Below are positions 52,397-61,930 of a stretch of 64,000 nucleotides of DNA, one piece after another. The translations under genes were made by a program, and so were the position numbers. The DNA is from Burkholderia savannae (GTDB lineage Bacteria > Pseudomonadota > Gammaproteobacteria > Burkholderiales > Burkholderiaceae): positions 1,240,001 through 1,304,000 of the forward strand of contig NZ_CP013418.1 in NCBI RefSeq assembly GCF_001524445.2. The letters are read 5' to 3'. Position 1 is the stretch's first letter. Each line of letters opens with the position of its first letter. The notes below the pieces were generated by a model. That model was not told the DNA's origin, did no database searches, and worked only from the letters and a program-made list of their open reading frames with translations.

Positions 52397-53788
52397 ATGA
52401 CGATTCTCACGCCCCGCCGCTTCGCCCGTCGCGCCGTCGCGCTCGCCTGCGCGGGCGCGCTGCTGTCCGGCTGCGCGACGTCGTCGCGCCACGCGCCGCC
52501 GCCCGCGGTCGAGCTGCCCGCGCAATGGGCGTCGCCCGTCGCCGCGCAGGCGAGCGCCGCGCCCGACGACTGGTGGTGCCGCTTCGGCGACCCGACGCTC
52601 GATCGCCTGATCGACGGCGCGCTGCGCACCAACAACGATCTGGCGGCCGCGGCGATCCGCGTCTATCGCGCGCAATTGCAGGCGGGGCTCGCGGACACGA
52701 ACCTGACGCCGAACGTCACGCTCGGCGCGAACGGCAGCGTATCGCGCACGCTCGACACGCATCGGATGAGCCGCGCAAGCGGCGTCACCGCGACGCTCGG
52801 CTACGAGCTCGACCTGTGGGGCAAGCTCGCCGCGCAGCGCGACGCCGCACGCTGGGAGCTCGAAGCGACGCAGGCCGATCGCGACGCGGCGCGGCTGTCG
52901 CTGATCGGCACGACGGCGGCGCTGTACTGGCAGATCGCCTATCTGAATCAGCAGATCGCGTTCGGCGACGCGAACATCGCCTACGCGGCGCGCACGTTGA
53001 GGCTCGTGCAATCGCGTCACGACGCGGGCGCGACGTCCGGCCTCGACGTCGCGCAGGCCGAGCGCAACCTGTCCGCGCTGCGCGCCGACCAGACGCAGCT
53101 GATCCAGCAGCGCACCGAGAATCGCAACGCGCTCGCGATCCTGTTCGACCGCCCGCCGCAACGGCAAGCGGCCGAGCGCGACGCGTTGCCGGACGCGCCG
53201 CTGCCGGAAATCGCCGCGGGCATGCCCGCCGAGCTGCTCGGCCGCCGCCCCGATCTGCGCGCGGCCGAGTTCCGGCTGCGCGAGTCGCTCGCGAACGTCG
53301 ACGTGACGCGCACGAGCTTCTATCCGACCTTCACGCTGACGGGCAGCGTCGGCACCGCGAGCACGAGCCTCGAGCGCGTGCTGCAGAACCCGGTCGCGAC
53401 GCTCGGCCTCGGGCTCGCGCTGCCGTTCATCCAGTGGAACACGATGCAGTTGCAGATCAAGGTGTCGAAAACGCAGTACGAGGAAGCGGTCGTCAATTTC
53501 CGCCAGAACCTGTATCGCGCGCTCGGCGAGGTCGAGAACGCGCTGTCCGCGCGCGTGCAGCTCGACGCCGAGGCCGACGAACGCACGCTCGCGCTCGCAC
53601 AGGCGCGGCGTGCGGAAACGCTTGCGAGGGCGCGCTTCGTCGCCGGCGCGACAGGCGTGCAGCCGTGGCTCGACGAACAGCAGCGGCTGCGCGATGCGCA
53701 AAGCGCGCTGGCGCGCGCCCAATTGGGCCGCCTCAACAATCGGATGAGCCTCTACAAGGCGCTGGGCGGCGCGGACCGGCCGTCCTGA
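52397..53788 (+). CDS. NodT/TolC-like outer-membrane efflux lipoprotein
   Basis: A 463-residue outer-membrane channel of the NodT (RND-type OMF) family. The lipoprotein signal ends LLSGCATSS with lipidated Cys near 26. Two OEP repeats follow (about 60-250 and 270-455). The family words are DDWWCRFGDPTLDRLIDGAL, FRLRESLANVDVTRTSFYPT and FTLTGSVGTA. Two long helical hairpins form the trimeric tunnel. It lies 9 bases downstream of macB and is the third part of the pump. Start at 52397 has GAGGTGAAGCG upstream. The pumped substrate is unknown; macrolides, peptides or siderophores are family options. Confidence 0.92.
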   Translation: MTILTPRRFARRAVALACAGALLSGCATSSRHAPPPAVELPAQWASPVAAQASAAPDDWWCRFGDPTLDRLIDGALRTNNDLAAAAIRVYRAQLQAGLADTNLTPNVTLGANGSVSRTLDTHRMSRASGVTATLGYELDLWGKLAAQRDAARWELEATQADRDAARLSLIGTTAALYWQIAYLNQQIAFGDANIAYAARTLRLVQSRHDAGATSGLDVAQAERNLSALRADQTQLIQQRTENRNALAILFDRPPQRQAAERDALPDAPLPEIAAGMPAELLGRRPDLRAAEFRLRESLANVDVTRTSFYPTFTLTGSVGTASTSLERVLQNPVATLGLGLALPFIQWNTMQLQIKVSKTQYEEAVVNFRQNLYRALGEVENALSARVQLDAEADERTLALAQARRAETLARARFVAGATGVQPWLDEQQRLRDAQSALARAQLGRLNNRMSLYKALGGADRPS

Positions 53789-53900
53789 GCGCAGCCCCAA
53801 TCCGCGCGCGCCTCGCCGTTTCGAGTCCGCGCTCGAACGAATTCGCTTGCCGAAATCCTACGCCGCTGCATATATTTCCTACGCATGTGAAGGAACAGCG

Positions 53901-54515
53901 ATGCAAGAACGTACTCGTGCCGCCCATTTGGGCCCCGAGCGCAGACGGCCGCAGGTGCTGGACGCCGCGCTGCGCATTGCCGTCACGCGCGGATTGGCGG
54001 GCGTGTCGATGGAAGCGATCGCGCAGGCGCTCGGCGTCACGCGGCCGGTCGTCTACGCGTGCTTCGCATCGCGCGAAGAATTGATCGACGCGCTGCTCGA
54101 ACGCGAAGAGCGCCGCCTGTTCGACGGCGTGATTTCCGCGTTGCCGCACGAGCCGCCGTTCGGCGATCCGAAGCAATGGATGACGGCCGGATTCCAGGCG
54201 CTGCTGAAGGTCGTCGCCGAACACGCCGATTCGTGGCGGCTCGTGCTCGCCGCGGATCACGATCGCGACGCGGTCGAACGCTACGGCAATGCGCGACGCC
54301 GCGTCGCGCAGCAGGTCGGCGCGCTGATGGGGCCGATGATGAAGAAGGCGGGCGTCAAGCAGATCGACAAGAAGCTGCCCGTGCTCGTCGAAATCTTCAT
54401 GTCGCTCGGCGACGGCGCGGTGCGCGCGATGCTCGACGACGAACAGCAGTGGACGCCGGACGAACTCGGCGCATACGTGGGCCGGATCGTGCTCGGCGGA
54501 TTCATGAAAGCCTGA
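53901..54515 (+). CDS. TetR family transcriptional regulator
   Basis: A 204-residue TetR regulator. The HTH is MEAIAQALGVTRPVVYACFA (about residues 36-57), preceded by VLDAALRIAVTRGLAGVS. The C-terminal ligand domain (75-200) is all helical, ending DELGAYVGRIVLGGFM. ATG at 53901 has GAAGGAACAGCG upstream. A longer in-frame reading from 53847 lacks a ribosome binding site. It follows the pump genes by about 110 bases on the same strand and precedes the MpaB-type gene by 43 bases, so it is most likely the regulator of one or both. The effector is unknown. Confidence 0.87.
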   Translation: MQERTRAAHLGPERRRPQVLDAALRIAVTRGLAGVSMEAIAQALGVTRPVVYACFASREELIDALLEREERRLFDGVISALPHEPPFGDPKQWMTAGFQALLKVVAEHADSWRLVLAADHDRDAVERYGNARRRVAQQVGALMGPMMKKAGVKQIDKKLPVLVEIFMSLGDGAVRAMLDDEQQWTPDELGAYVGRIVLGGFMKA

Positions 54516-54558
54516 CGGCCGGATTCTTCCGATGGCGGCGCATACAGGAGACATTGCG

Positions 54559-55587
54559 ATGGATTTAGTCAGGAATATTGATCGTCAGGACCGGAAACGA
54601 CAGGAAGACTACGGTTTCTTCGGCCCCGATTCCCCGACCTGGCGCGTGTGGACCTGCCCCACCGCGCTCACCATCGGCTTTCAGCGCTCCGTCGTCGTCG
54701 AGGAGCTCGATCCGTTCCTGCTCGCGGCCGTCAACTCCCGGCGCGGCATCTACACGAACCCGAAGCTGCGCTACGACCGGACGATCCGGTATTTCGCGAC
54801 GGTGGCGGTCGGCGACGCGCGCAGCGCGCTCGACGCGTCCGAGATACTCGTGAAAGTGCACGCGAAAGCGGTCGGCATCGAGCCCGTCAGCGGCAAGCGC
54901 TTCGACGCGAACGATCCGGATTCGCAGCTGTGGATTCTACTCACCGGCTGGCATTCGGTGCTGATCGCGTACGAGCGCTTCGGCCCCGGCAAGCTGTCCG
55001 CGGCCGACGAAGCGCGCTATTGGGAAGAATGCGCGATCGCGGCCGAGCTGCAGACATGCCCGTCGTCCGCCGTGCCGCGCACGCGGCAAGGCATCCGCCA
55101 GTATTTCGCCGAGATGCGCCCGCGGCTCGCCGCATCGGAACTCACGCAATCGACGATGCGGTATCTGCTCGACGGCTCCCGGATCACGATCGACGCCAAC
55201 ACGTCGCGCGCCGCGCGCCCGTTCCTGAAGCTCGCGGCATGGGTCATGCGCGCCGCGACGCTGTCGACGATGCCCGCGTACATGCGCGAGCTCGCCGGCA
55301 TTCGCCAGCCGCATTGGATCGGCGCCGCCATCGCGCCGCTCGTGCGCGCCGCGATGAAGTTACTCGCGACGCAGCGTGCTTCGCTCGCGCTCGTCGACGC
55401 GATCACGCCGTCGACCCGCCCGGTCATCGAGCCCGTGATTCGAGGCGTGGCGCCCGAGCGCGGCGAAACGCTGACGCCCGCCGAGGCGCGCGAACGCTAC
55501 GGCCGGATCAGCGCGGCGGACATGTATCGGCGAATCCTGCAAGGCGGCGCGGGCGAAGGCGCCGCGGAACCCGCGGCGGCGCGTTGA
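54559..55587 (+). CDS. MpaB-family (DUF2236) oxygenase-like protein
   Basis: A 342-residue helical protein of the DUF2236/MpaB group, some members of which are heme-dependent oxygenases that cleave polymers or fatty compounds. The typical pieces are WRVWTCPTALTIGFQRSVVV near the N-terminus, DPDSQLWILLTGWHSVLIAY, and WIGAAIAPLVRAAMKLLATQ near the end. Conserved His in the W-H-S stretch is the likely heme-pocket residue. The start at 54559 has GGAGACATTGCG upstream. It lies 43 bases after the TetR gene in the same direction. Oxygenase activity is inferred; no substrate can be named. Confidence 0.75.
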   Translation: MDLVRNIDRQDRKRQEDYGFFGPDSPTWRVWTCPTALTIGFQRSVVVEELDPFLLAAVNSRRGIYTNPKLRYDRTIRYFATVAVGDARSALDASEILVKVHAKAVGIEPVSGKRFDANDPDSQLWILLTGWHSVLIAYERFGPGKLSAADEARYWEECAIAAELQTCPSSAVPRTRQGIRQYFAEMRPRLAASELTQSTMRYLLDGSRITIDANTSRAARPFLKLAAWVMRAATLSTMPAYMRELAGIRQPHWIGAAIAPLVRAAMKLLATQRASLALVDAITPSTRPVIEPVIRGVAPERGETLTPAEARERYGRISAADMYRRILQGGAGEGAAEPAAAR

Positions 55588-55687
55588 CGCGCCGCGACGC
55601 AGGCTCGCGCCACGCATCGCCGATGCAGCCGAGCGATGCCGCGAGCCACTCGCGGCACGCCGAATACACCAACGAGGAGACACGAGA

Positions 55688-57361
55688 ATGAACAGGATCT
55701 GGCTCGCGGCCTATCCGCCCGGCGTGCCGGCCGACATCGACACGTCGCGCTATGCGTCGCTCGTCGCGCTGATGGAGGCGAGCTTTCGCGACTATCGCGC
55801 GCGCGACGCGTTCGTCTGCATGGGCAAATCGATCACGTACGGCGAGCTCGACGCGCTGTCGCGCAAGCTCGGCGCGTGGCTTCAGTCGCGCGGCCTGTCG
55901 CGCGGCGCGCGGGTCGCGATCATGCTGCCGAACGTGCTGCAGTACCCGGTGGCGATCGCCGCGATCCTGCGCGCGGGCTATGTGGTCGTCAACGTGAACC
56001 CGCTCTACACGCCGCGCGAACTCGAGCACCAACTGAAGGACAGCGGCGCCGAGGCGATCGTGATCCTCGAGAACTTCGCGACGACGCTGCAGGCGGTGAT
56101 CGCGAAGACGTCGGTCAAGCACGTCGTCGTCGCCGCGATGGGCGATCTGCTCGGCGTGAAGGGCGTCCTCGTCAATTACGTCGTGCGCCGCGTGAAGAAG
56201 ATGGTGCCGGCATGGAGCCTGCCGTCGTACACGCGCTTCAATGCGGCGCTCGCGCAGGGCGCGCGGCATGCGCTGCGGCGCATCCCGATCGAGCCGAACG
56301 ACATCGCATTCCTGCAATACACGGGCGGCACGACGGGCGTATCGAAGGGCGCGACGCTGCTGCATCGGAACATCGTCGCCAACGTGCTGCAGTCCGAAGC
56401 ATGGCGCGCGCCGCTCGTCGAAGGCCGGCCGAAGGACGTGCAGTTCGTGACCGCGATCGCGCTGCCGTTCTATCACGTGTTCGCGCTGACGGTGTGCGGC
56501 TTCATGACGATCCACGCGGGCGGGCTCGGCGTGCTGATCCCGAATCCGCGCGACATCGGCGGGATGATCGCCGCGCTCGAAGGCTATCCGATCTCCGCGT
56601 TCCCGGCCGTCAACACGCTCTACAACGCGGTGCTGCATCATGCGGACTTCCCGAAGCTCGACTTCTCGAAGCTCATTGTCGCGAACGGCGGCGGGATGGC
56701 GATCCAGGACAGCGTCGCGAAGCGCTGGCACGAGCGCACGCGCGTGCCGATCGTCGAAGGCTACGGCCTGTCGGAGACGTCGCCGAGCGCGACCTGCAAT
56801 CCGGTGACGATCGCCGCGCACACCGGCACCGTCGGCGTGCCGCTGCCGTCGACCGAGATCGCGATCCGCGACGATGCCGGCCGCGACGTGCCGCTCGGCC
56901 AGCCGGGCGAAATCTGCATCCGCGGTCCGCAGGTGATGGCGGGCTACTGGAATCGGCCGGACGAAACCGCGATGGTCATGACGCCGGACGGCTTCTTCAA
57001 GTCCGGCGACGTCGGCGTGATGGACGAACGCGGCTACGTGAAGATCGTCGATCGCAAGAAGGACATGATTCTCGTATCGGGCTTCAACGTCTATCCGAAC
57101 GAGATCGAGGACGTGGTCGCGTCCCATCCGGGCGTGTACGAAGTCGCGGCGATCGGCGTGCCCGACGAGCATTCGGGCGAGGCGGTGAAGCTGTTCGTCG
57201 TGAAGAAGGACCCGGCGCTCACCACCCAGGACGTGCTCGCGTACTGCAAGGAACGCCTCACGAACTACAAGCGGCCGAAGCACATCGAGTTCCGCGCCGA
57301 TCTGCCGAAGAGCAACGTCGGCAAGATCCTGCGGCGCGAGCTGCGCGACGCGGCTCGCTGA
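55688..57361 (+). CDS. Long-chain-fatty-acid--CoA ligase (FadD-like)
   Basis: A 557-residue adenylate-forming acyl-CoA ligase. The P-loop motif is IAFLQYTGGTTGVSKGATL. The A5 motif is GYGLSETSPSATCNP, the hinge/A8 region is GDVGVMDERGYVKIVDRKKD, and the catalytic Lys is in PKSNVGKILRRELRD at the end. It activates fatty acids to acyl-CoA in two steps with ATP. Length and the FFKSGD, NVYPNEIEDVV words match proteobacterial FadD. Start at 55688 has GAGGAGACACGAGA upstream. It follows the MpaB-type gene by 100 bases on the same strand and ends just before a large palindrome. Confidence 0.91.
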   Translation: MNRIWLAAYPPGVPADIDTSRYASLVALMEASFRDYRARDAFVCMGKSITYGELDALSRKLGAWLQSRGLSRGARVAIMLPNVLQYPVAIAAILRAGYVVVNVNPLYTPRELEHQLKDSGAEAIVILENFATTLQAVIAKTSVKHVVVAAMGDLLGVKGVLVNYVVRRVKKMVPAWSLPSYTRFNAALAQGARHALRRIPIEPNDIAFLQYTGGTTGVSKGATLLHRNIVANVLQSEAWRAPLVEGRPKDVQFVTAIALPFYHVFALTVCGFMTIHAGGLGVLIPNPRDIGGMIAALEGYPISAFPAVNTLYNAVLHHADFPKLDFSKLIVANGGGMAIQDSVAKRWHERTRVPIVEGYGLSETSPSATCNPVTIAAHTGTVGVPLPSTEIAIRDDAGRDVPLGQPGEICIRGPQVMAGYWNRPDETAMVMTPDGFFKSGDVGVMDERGYVKIVDRKKDMILVSGFNVYPNEIEDVVASHPGVYEVAAIGVPDEHSGEAVKLFVVKKDPALTTQDVLAYCKERLTNYKRPKHIEFRADLPKSNVGKILRRELRDAAR

Positions 57362-57371
57362 GCGCCGCATC

Positions 57372-57401
57372 GCGCGACGGCGCATCGATGCGCCGTCGCG
57401 C
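57372..57401. terminator. Perfect 30-bp palindrome, likely bidirectional terminator
   Basis: GCGCGACGGCGCATC (57372-57386) and GATGCGCCGTCGCGC (57387-57401) form an uninterrupted dyad. It lies 10 bases after the FadD-like stop and about 80 bases before the end of the convergent valine operon. The position between convergent genes suggests termination for both. No T tract. Confidence 0.6.
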
Positions 57402-57482
57402 CCTTGCGACGTCGCGCCGGACCGCGCGGCCCGGCGCACCCGGCGGCGCGCCGGCCGTCACGTCATTTCGCGTCATGTCATG

Positions 57483-58625
57483 TCACGCCGCGCCGAGATC
57501 GGCGAGCGGATGCGTGTCGCGCTTCCACGGCGACGCGAGAAAATGCTGGACACGCTCGCGCTGCACCTCGACGAGCGACGCGGGCGCCCAGCCCGGCCTG
57601 CGATCCTTGTCGACGAGATGCGCGCGCACGCCTTCGCAGAAATCGCCCTCCTCGATCGCGTGCGCGACGATCCCGAGCTCCATCCGGAACGATTCGGCGA
57701 GCGTCATCTGCCGGCCGCGCAACAGCGCCTCGCGCGTGACTTCGAGCATCGTCGGCGAGTGGCTCGTCAATGCGTCGAGCGTCGTCTTCAGCCATTGCCG
57801 GTGCTCGCGCGACAGCTCGTCGCGCATCAGATCCTGCCGCAGCGTCGCGACGATCCGCTCGACGCCCGAGCGCTTGTCGAAATGCCGGACGATCCACGGC
57901 ATCTGGCTGTCGAGCGCCGCGTGCGGCACGACGTTGCACGGCGGCTCGAACACCGCGCGCAACGCGCGCAGCGCGTCGCCCGCCCAGTCCGCGCGCTCGA
58001 GCCGCGTCTCGAACGTGTCGAGCCACGACGACGGCACCGACAGATCGGCGAGCTTCGCGACGAGCGCGTCCGCGCCCGACAGCGTCGCGCCCGTCAGGCC
58101 GACGAAGAGCGACAGCTCGACAGGCAGCTGCGCGAGAAAGTGCGTCGCGCCGACGTCGGGCACGAAGCCGATTCGCGTCTCCGGCATCGCGATCTTGCTG
58201 CGCTCGGTCGACACGCGCAGCGCGGCGCCCTGCGCGAGCCCCATTCCGCCGCCCATCGTGATGCCGTCCATCAGCGCGACGACGGGCTTCGGGAACGTGT
58301 GAATCGCGTAATCGAGCCGGTATTCGTCGACGAAGAACGGCAGCCAGCCGCGGCCGCCCGCCTTCGCCATCCGGTAGAGCGCGCGCACGTCGCCGCCCGC
58401 GCAAAAGCCCTTGTCGCCCGCGCCGCGCAGCACGACGGCGACGATCGAGCGATCGTCGCGGCAGCGTTCGAGCAACGCGGCGAGCTCGCGCACCATGTCG
58501 TGCGACAGCGCGTTGAGCGCGGCCGGCCGGTTCAGCGTGATCAGCGCGACGCGGTTCACGACGCGCATCTGCACGTCGCGCGCCGCCGTGTCGTGGCGAG
58601 CGTCGTGCATCATCGGCGTGCTCAT
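57483..58625 (-). CDS. 3-hydroxyisobutyryl-CoA hydrolase (enoyl-CoA hydratase/isomerase family)
   Basis: A 380-residue crotonase-fold protein. It is longer than enoyl-CoA hydratases (about 260) and carries the hydrolase-specific words KGFCAGGDVRALYRMA, MDGITMGGGMGLAQGA and PETRIGFVPDVGATHFLAQL. The last supplies the catalytic Glu/Asp pair. The C-terminal 120 residues (MRDELSREHRQWLKTTLDAL; TREALLRGRQMTLAESFRME) are also typical. It releases 3-hydroxyisobutyrate from its CoA ester in valine breakdown. Start at 58625 overlaps the stop of the preceding enoyl-CoA hydratase gene (ATGA). It is the last gene of the operon. Confidence 0.9.
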   Translation of the reverse strand: MSTPMMHDARHDTAARDVQMRVVNRVALITLNRPAALNALSHDMVRELAALLERCRDDRSIVAVVLRGAGDKGFCAGGDVRALYRMAKAGGRGWLPFFVDEYRLDYAIHTFPKPVVALMDGITMGGGMGLAQGAALRVSTERSKIAMPETRIGFVPDVGATHFLAQLPVELSLFVGLTGATLSGADALVAKLADLSVPSSWLDTFETRLERADWAGDALRALRAVFEPPCNVVPHAALDSQMPWIVRHFDKRSGVERIVATLRQDLMRDELSREHRQWLKTTLDALTSHSPTMLEVTREALLRGRQMTLAESFRMELGIVAHAIEEGDFCEGVRAHLVDKDRRPGWAPASLVEVQRERVQHFLASPWKRDTHPLADLGAA

Positions 58626-59413
58626 TGCGGGTGCCCTCCGTCGGTGCGCCATTGCGGCTCGCGCTTGCCGAGGAACGCGGCGACGCCTTCGCGCGGTTCG
58701 TCGCCGTCGAACAGCTCGACGAAGCGCTCGCGCTCCACCGCGAGCGCCGCGCCGCGCGGCACGCCTTGCCGCACGAGGCCGATCAGCTCCTTCGCGACGC
58801 CGACCGCGCGCGGGCCGAGCGCGACCGTGCGGCGCGCGAGCTCGAGCGCCGCGTCGGGCGCGCGGCCCGTGTCGACGACTTCCTCGACGAGGCCGATGCG
58901 CAGCGCGGTTTGCGCATCGACGCGCACGCCCGCGAGAATCATCCGCTTCGCCCAGCCTTCGCCGACGAGCCAGGGCAGCGTCTGCGTGCCGAGCCCGCAC
59001 GGCGTGAGGCCCACCGACGGCTCGGGCAGCGCCATCTGCGCGTGCCGCTCGGCGATGCGCATGTCGCACGCGAGCGCGCATTCGAGGCCGCCGCCCATCG
59101 CATAGCCGTTGATCGCGGCGATCGTCGGAAAGCGCGCGTCGTGCAACGCCTCGAACGCCGCGCCGAAGCGCGCGGCCATCGTGCGCGCCATCGCGTGATC
59201 GCCTTGCGCGAACGAGTTCAGATCCGCGCCCGCGCTGAAGAACTTCGGGCCGTCGCCCGTGACGACGAGCGCGCGCACGCGGGAATCGGCCTCGAGCCGC
59301 TCGATCGTGCGCTGCAGTTGAAGGAGCCCGTCCGCGCTGAACGTATTCGCGGACGGGCGCTTGAGCGTGACGAGCGCGATCGCGCCGTCGTCGGCGTAGT
59401 CGAGCTCGATCAT
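58622..59413 (-). CDS. Enoyl-CoA hydratase
   Basis: A 263-residue crotonase-family hydratase. The oxyanion-hole pieces are FFSAGADLNSFA and NGYAMGGGLECALACDMRIA. The catalytic acidic residue of the second helix lies in PEPSVGLTPCGLGTQTLPWL. In this operon it would hydrate methacrylyl-CoA to 3-hydroxyisobutyryl-CoA, the substrate of the next gene's enzyme. Its start at 59413 overlaps the stop of mmsB by one base, and its own stop overlaps the start of the hydrolase gene. The family is certain; the methacrylyl role comes from context. Confidence 0.88.
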   Translation of the reverse strand: MIELDYADDGAIALVTLKRPSANTFSADGLLQLQRTIERLEADSRVRALVVTGDGPKFFSAGADLNSFAQGDHAMARTMAARFGAAFEALHDARFPTIAAINGYAMGGGLECALACDMRIAERHAQMALPEPSVGLTPCGLGTQTLPWLVGEGWAKRMILAGVRVDAQTALRIGLVEEVVDTGRAPDAALELARRTVALGPRAVGVAKELIGLVRQGVPRGAALAVERERFVELFDGDEPREGVAAFLGKREPQWRTDGGHPQ

Positions 59414-60309
59414 CAGGCGTCCTTCTTGACCGGTTGATACAGGCGGATCACCGCGGAGAAATCGAGCTTGCCGTCGCCGCGGCTGCTCATCGTCTGATAC
59501 AGCTGCTGCGCGAGCGCGCCGAGATACACCGGCTGCCGGACCTGCTTGGCCGCGTCGTTCGCGAGGCCGAGATCCTTCAGCATCAGATCGGTGCCGAAGC
59601 CGCCCGTGTAGCCGCGCGACGACGGCGCGGTCTCGATCACGCCCGGATACGGGTTGTACGTGTCCGAGCTCCAGCAGCGGCCCGTCGACGTGTTGATGAT
59701 GCCCGCGAGCACCTTCGGATCGATGCCGAGCGACGCGCCGAGCGCCATCGCCTCGGACACGCCCGCCATCGTGATCCCGAGCACGAGGTTGTTGCAGACC
59801 TTCGCGACCTGCCCCATCCCGGCCGCGCCGCAGTGGACGATGTTCTTGCCCATCGCCGCGAGCACGGGCTTCACGCGCTCGTAGTCGGCGTCGCTGCCGC
59901 CGACCATGAACGTCAGCGTGCCCGCCGCCGCGCCGCCCGTGCCGCCCGACACGGGCGCGTCGACGAACGCGCCGCCGTTCTCGCGCACGAGCTCGCCGAA
60001 CGCCTGCGCGCTCGCCGGATCGATCGTGCTCGAATCGATCACCATCGCGCCCGCGGCAAGTCCCGCCAGCACGCCGTTCTCCTGCGTGAGCACGGCGCGC
60101 ACGTGCGCGGCCGCGGGCAGCATCGTGACGACGAACTCGGCGCCCGCCGCCGCTTCGCGCGGCGAGCCGGCGACCTGCGCGCCGCCGTCCTTCACGAGGC
60201 GCAGCGCGTCCTCGCTGAGATCGAACGCGCGCACCTCATGGCCCGCCTTCAGCAGATTGAGCGCCATCGGCGCGCCCATGTGGCCCAAGCCGATAAAACC
60301 GATCTTCAT
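59413..60309 (-). CDS. mmsB: 3-hydroxyisobutyrate dehydrogenase
   Basis: A 298-residue NAD-dependent dehydrogenase of the beta-hydroxyacid family. The Rossmann fingerprint is IGFIGLGHMGAPMALNLL. The substrate-binding loop is DAPVSGGTGGAAAGTLTFMV and the catalytic Lys region is GQVAKVCNNLVLGIT. It oxidises 3-hydroxyisobutyrate to methylmalonate semialdehyde. The start at 60309 has GGGGAGGCGCG upstream. It lies 13 bases after mmsA and overlaps the enoyl-CoA hydratase gene start. Length matches MmsB of Pseudomonas (298). Confidence 0.93.
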   Translation of the reverse strand: MKIGFIGLGHMGAPMALNLLKAGHEVRAFDLSEDALRLVKDGGAQVAGSPREAAAGAEFVVTMLPAAAHVRAVLTQENGVLAGLAAGAMVIDSSTIDPASAQAFGELVRENGGAFVDAPVSGGTGGAAAGTLTFMVGGSDADYERVKPVLAAMGKNIVHCGAAGMGQVAKVCNNLVLGITMAGVSEAMALGASLGIDPKVLAGIINTSTGRCWSSDTYNPYPGVIETAPSSRGYTGGFGTDLMLKDLGLANDAAKQVRQPVYLGALAQQLYQTMSSRGDGKLDFSAVIRLYQPVKKDA

Positions 60310-60322
60310 CGCGCCTCCCCGA

Positions 60323-61852
60323 TCAGTGCAAGCGAATCGTCGTGTTGACGGCGCCCGCCGTCGCGTCGTCGTCGAACCAGCGCGCGGTGACGGTCTTCGT
60401 CTGCGTGTAGAACTGCACGACCTGCTTGCCGTACGGCCCGAGATCGCCGAGCTTCGAGCCGCGCGAGCCCGTGAAGCTGAAGAACGGCACCGGCACCGGA
60501 ATCGGAATGTTGATGCCGACCTGGCCGATGTCGATGTCGCTCTGGAACTTGCGCGCCGCCGCGCCGCTTTGCGTGAAGAGGCCCACGCCATTGCCGAACG
60601 GATTCGCGTTGACGAGCGCGATCGCCTCGTCGAGCGTGTCGACCGACATCACGCACAGCACCGGGCCGAAGATCTCGTGCGTGTAGATCGACATCTCCGG
60701 CGTCACGTCGGCGAAGACCGTCGGGCCGATGAAGTTGCCGTGCGGATAGCCGTCGACGCTCACTTCTCGGCCGTCGAGCGCGAGCGTCGCGCCTTCCTTC
60801 TCGCCGGTTTCGATGAGGCCGAGAATCCGCTGCTTCGCCGCGCGCGATACGACGGGGCCGACGTCGGTGCCGGCTTCCGCGCCCGCGTTGACCTTCAGCG
60901 TCTTCGCCTTCGCGACGATGTCGGGCAGCCAGTCGCGCGCCGCGCCGACGAGCACCGCGACCGACGTCGCCATGCAGCGCTGGCCCGCCGCGCCGAACGC
61001 CGCGCCGACGAGCGCGTTGACCGTCTGCTCGCGGTTCGCGTCGGGCAGGATCACCGCGTGGTTCTTCGCGCCCATCATCGACTGCACGCGCTTGCCGTGC
61101 TCGCTGCCGAGCCGGTACACGTGCGTGCCGACGGCCGTCGAGCCGACGAACGAGATCGCCTTCACGAGCGGATGGGTGCACAGCGCGTCGACGACTTCCT
61201 TGCCGCCGTGCACGACGTTGAGCACGCCCTTCGGCACGCCCGCCTCGATCGCGAGCTCGACGAGCTGCATCGTCGACAGCGGGTCCTGCTCGGAAGGCTT
61301 CAGCACGAACGTATTGCCGCAGACGATCGCCATCGGGAACATCCACAGCGGAATCATCGCCGGGAAGTTGAACGGCGTGATGCCAACGCACACGCCGAGC
61401 GGCTGGCGCAGCGAGTAGGTGTCCACGCCGCCCGCGACGTTCTCGGCGAATTCGCCCAATTGCAGCGAGCCGACCGAGCACGCGTGCTCGACGACCTCGA
61501 GGCCGCGAAACACGTCGCCTTCGGCGTCGGGCAACGTCTTGCCCTGCTCGGCCGTCAACGTCTTCGCGATCTGCGGCAGGTTCGCGCGCACGAGCTCCTG
61601 GAACTTCAGCATGATCCGCATCCGCGCGGAAAGCGGCGTGTTCTTCCACTTCGCGAACGCGGCCTGCGCGGCCTCGACGGCCGCGTCGACTTCGGCGGCC
61701 GTCGCGAACGGCACGCGCGCGAGCAGCTCCTGCGTCGCCGGATTGACGATGTCGCGCCACTCGGTCGCGTGGGATTCGACGAATTCGCCGGCGATCAACA
61801 GCTTCACAGTCGGCACGTGATGTCCCTTCTGGGACGACGGAGTTGCGTTCAT
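60323..61852 (-). CDS. mmsA: CoA-acylating methylmalonate-semialdehyde dehydrogenase
   Basis: A 509-residue aldehyde dehydrogenase of the MMSDH type. The catalytic Cys is in [17 protein letters not shown]. The MMSDH words are [40 protein letters not shown] and [20 protein letters not shown]. It converts methylmalonate semialdehyde with CoA and NAD to propionyl-CoA. Start at 61852 ([10 protein letters not shown]) has GGAGAATCTCACG upstream. It is placed 78 bases after the acyl-CoA ligase gene and 13 bases ahead of mmsB, the classical mmsAB order. Confidence 0.94.
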   Translation of the reverse strand: MNATPSSQKGHHVPTVKLLIAGEFVESHATEWRDIVNPATQELLARVPFATAAEVDAAVEAAQAAFAKWKNTPLSARMRIMLKFQELVRANLPQIAKTLTAEQGKTLPDAEGDVFRGLEVVEHACSVGSLQLGEFAENVAGGVDTYSLRQPLGVCVGITPFNFPAMIPLWMFPMAIVCGNTFVLKPSEQDPLSTMQLVELAIEAGVPKGVLNVVHGGKEVVDALCTHPLVKAISFVGSTAVGTHVYRLGSEHGKRVQSMMGAKNHAVILPDANREQTVNALVGAAFGAAGQRCMATSVAVLVGAARDWLPDIVAKAKTLKVNAGAEAGTDVGPVVSRAAKQRILGLIETGEKEGATLALDGREVSVDGYPHGNFIGPTVFADVTPEMSIYTHEIFGPVLCVMSVDTLDEAIALVNANPFGNGVGLFTQSGAAARKFQSDIDIGQVGINIPIPVPVPFFSFTGSRGSKLGDLGPYGKQVVQFYTQTKTVTARWFDDDATAGAVNTTIRLH

Positions 61853-61930
61853 CGTGAGATTCTCCTGGCTATGGCCGGCGGCGCGTCGCGCGCGCCGCCG
61901 GCCGGTTGATGCGAAGCGGCATGACGGGCG

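Noticed and set aside
50093..53800. A 1235-residue minus-strand ORF opposite the macAB/NodT genes
   Set aside because: Arg-rich shadow of three well-supported genes on the other strand.
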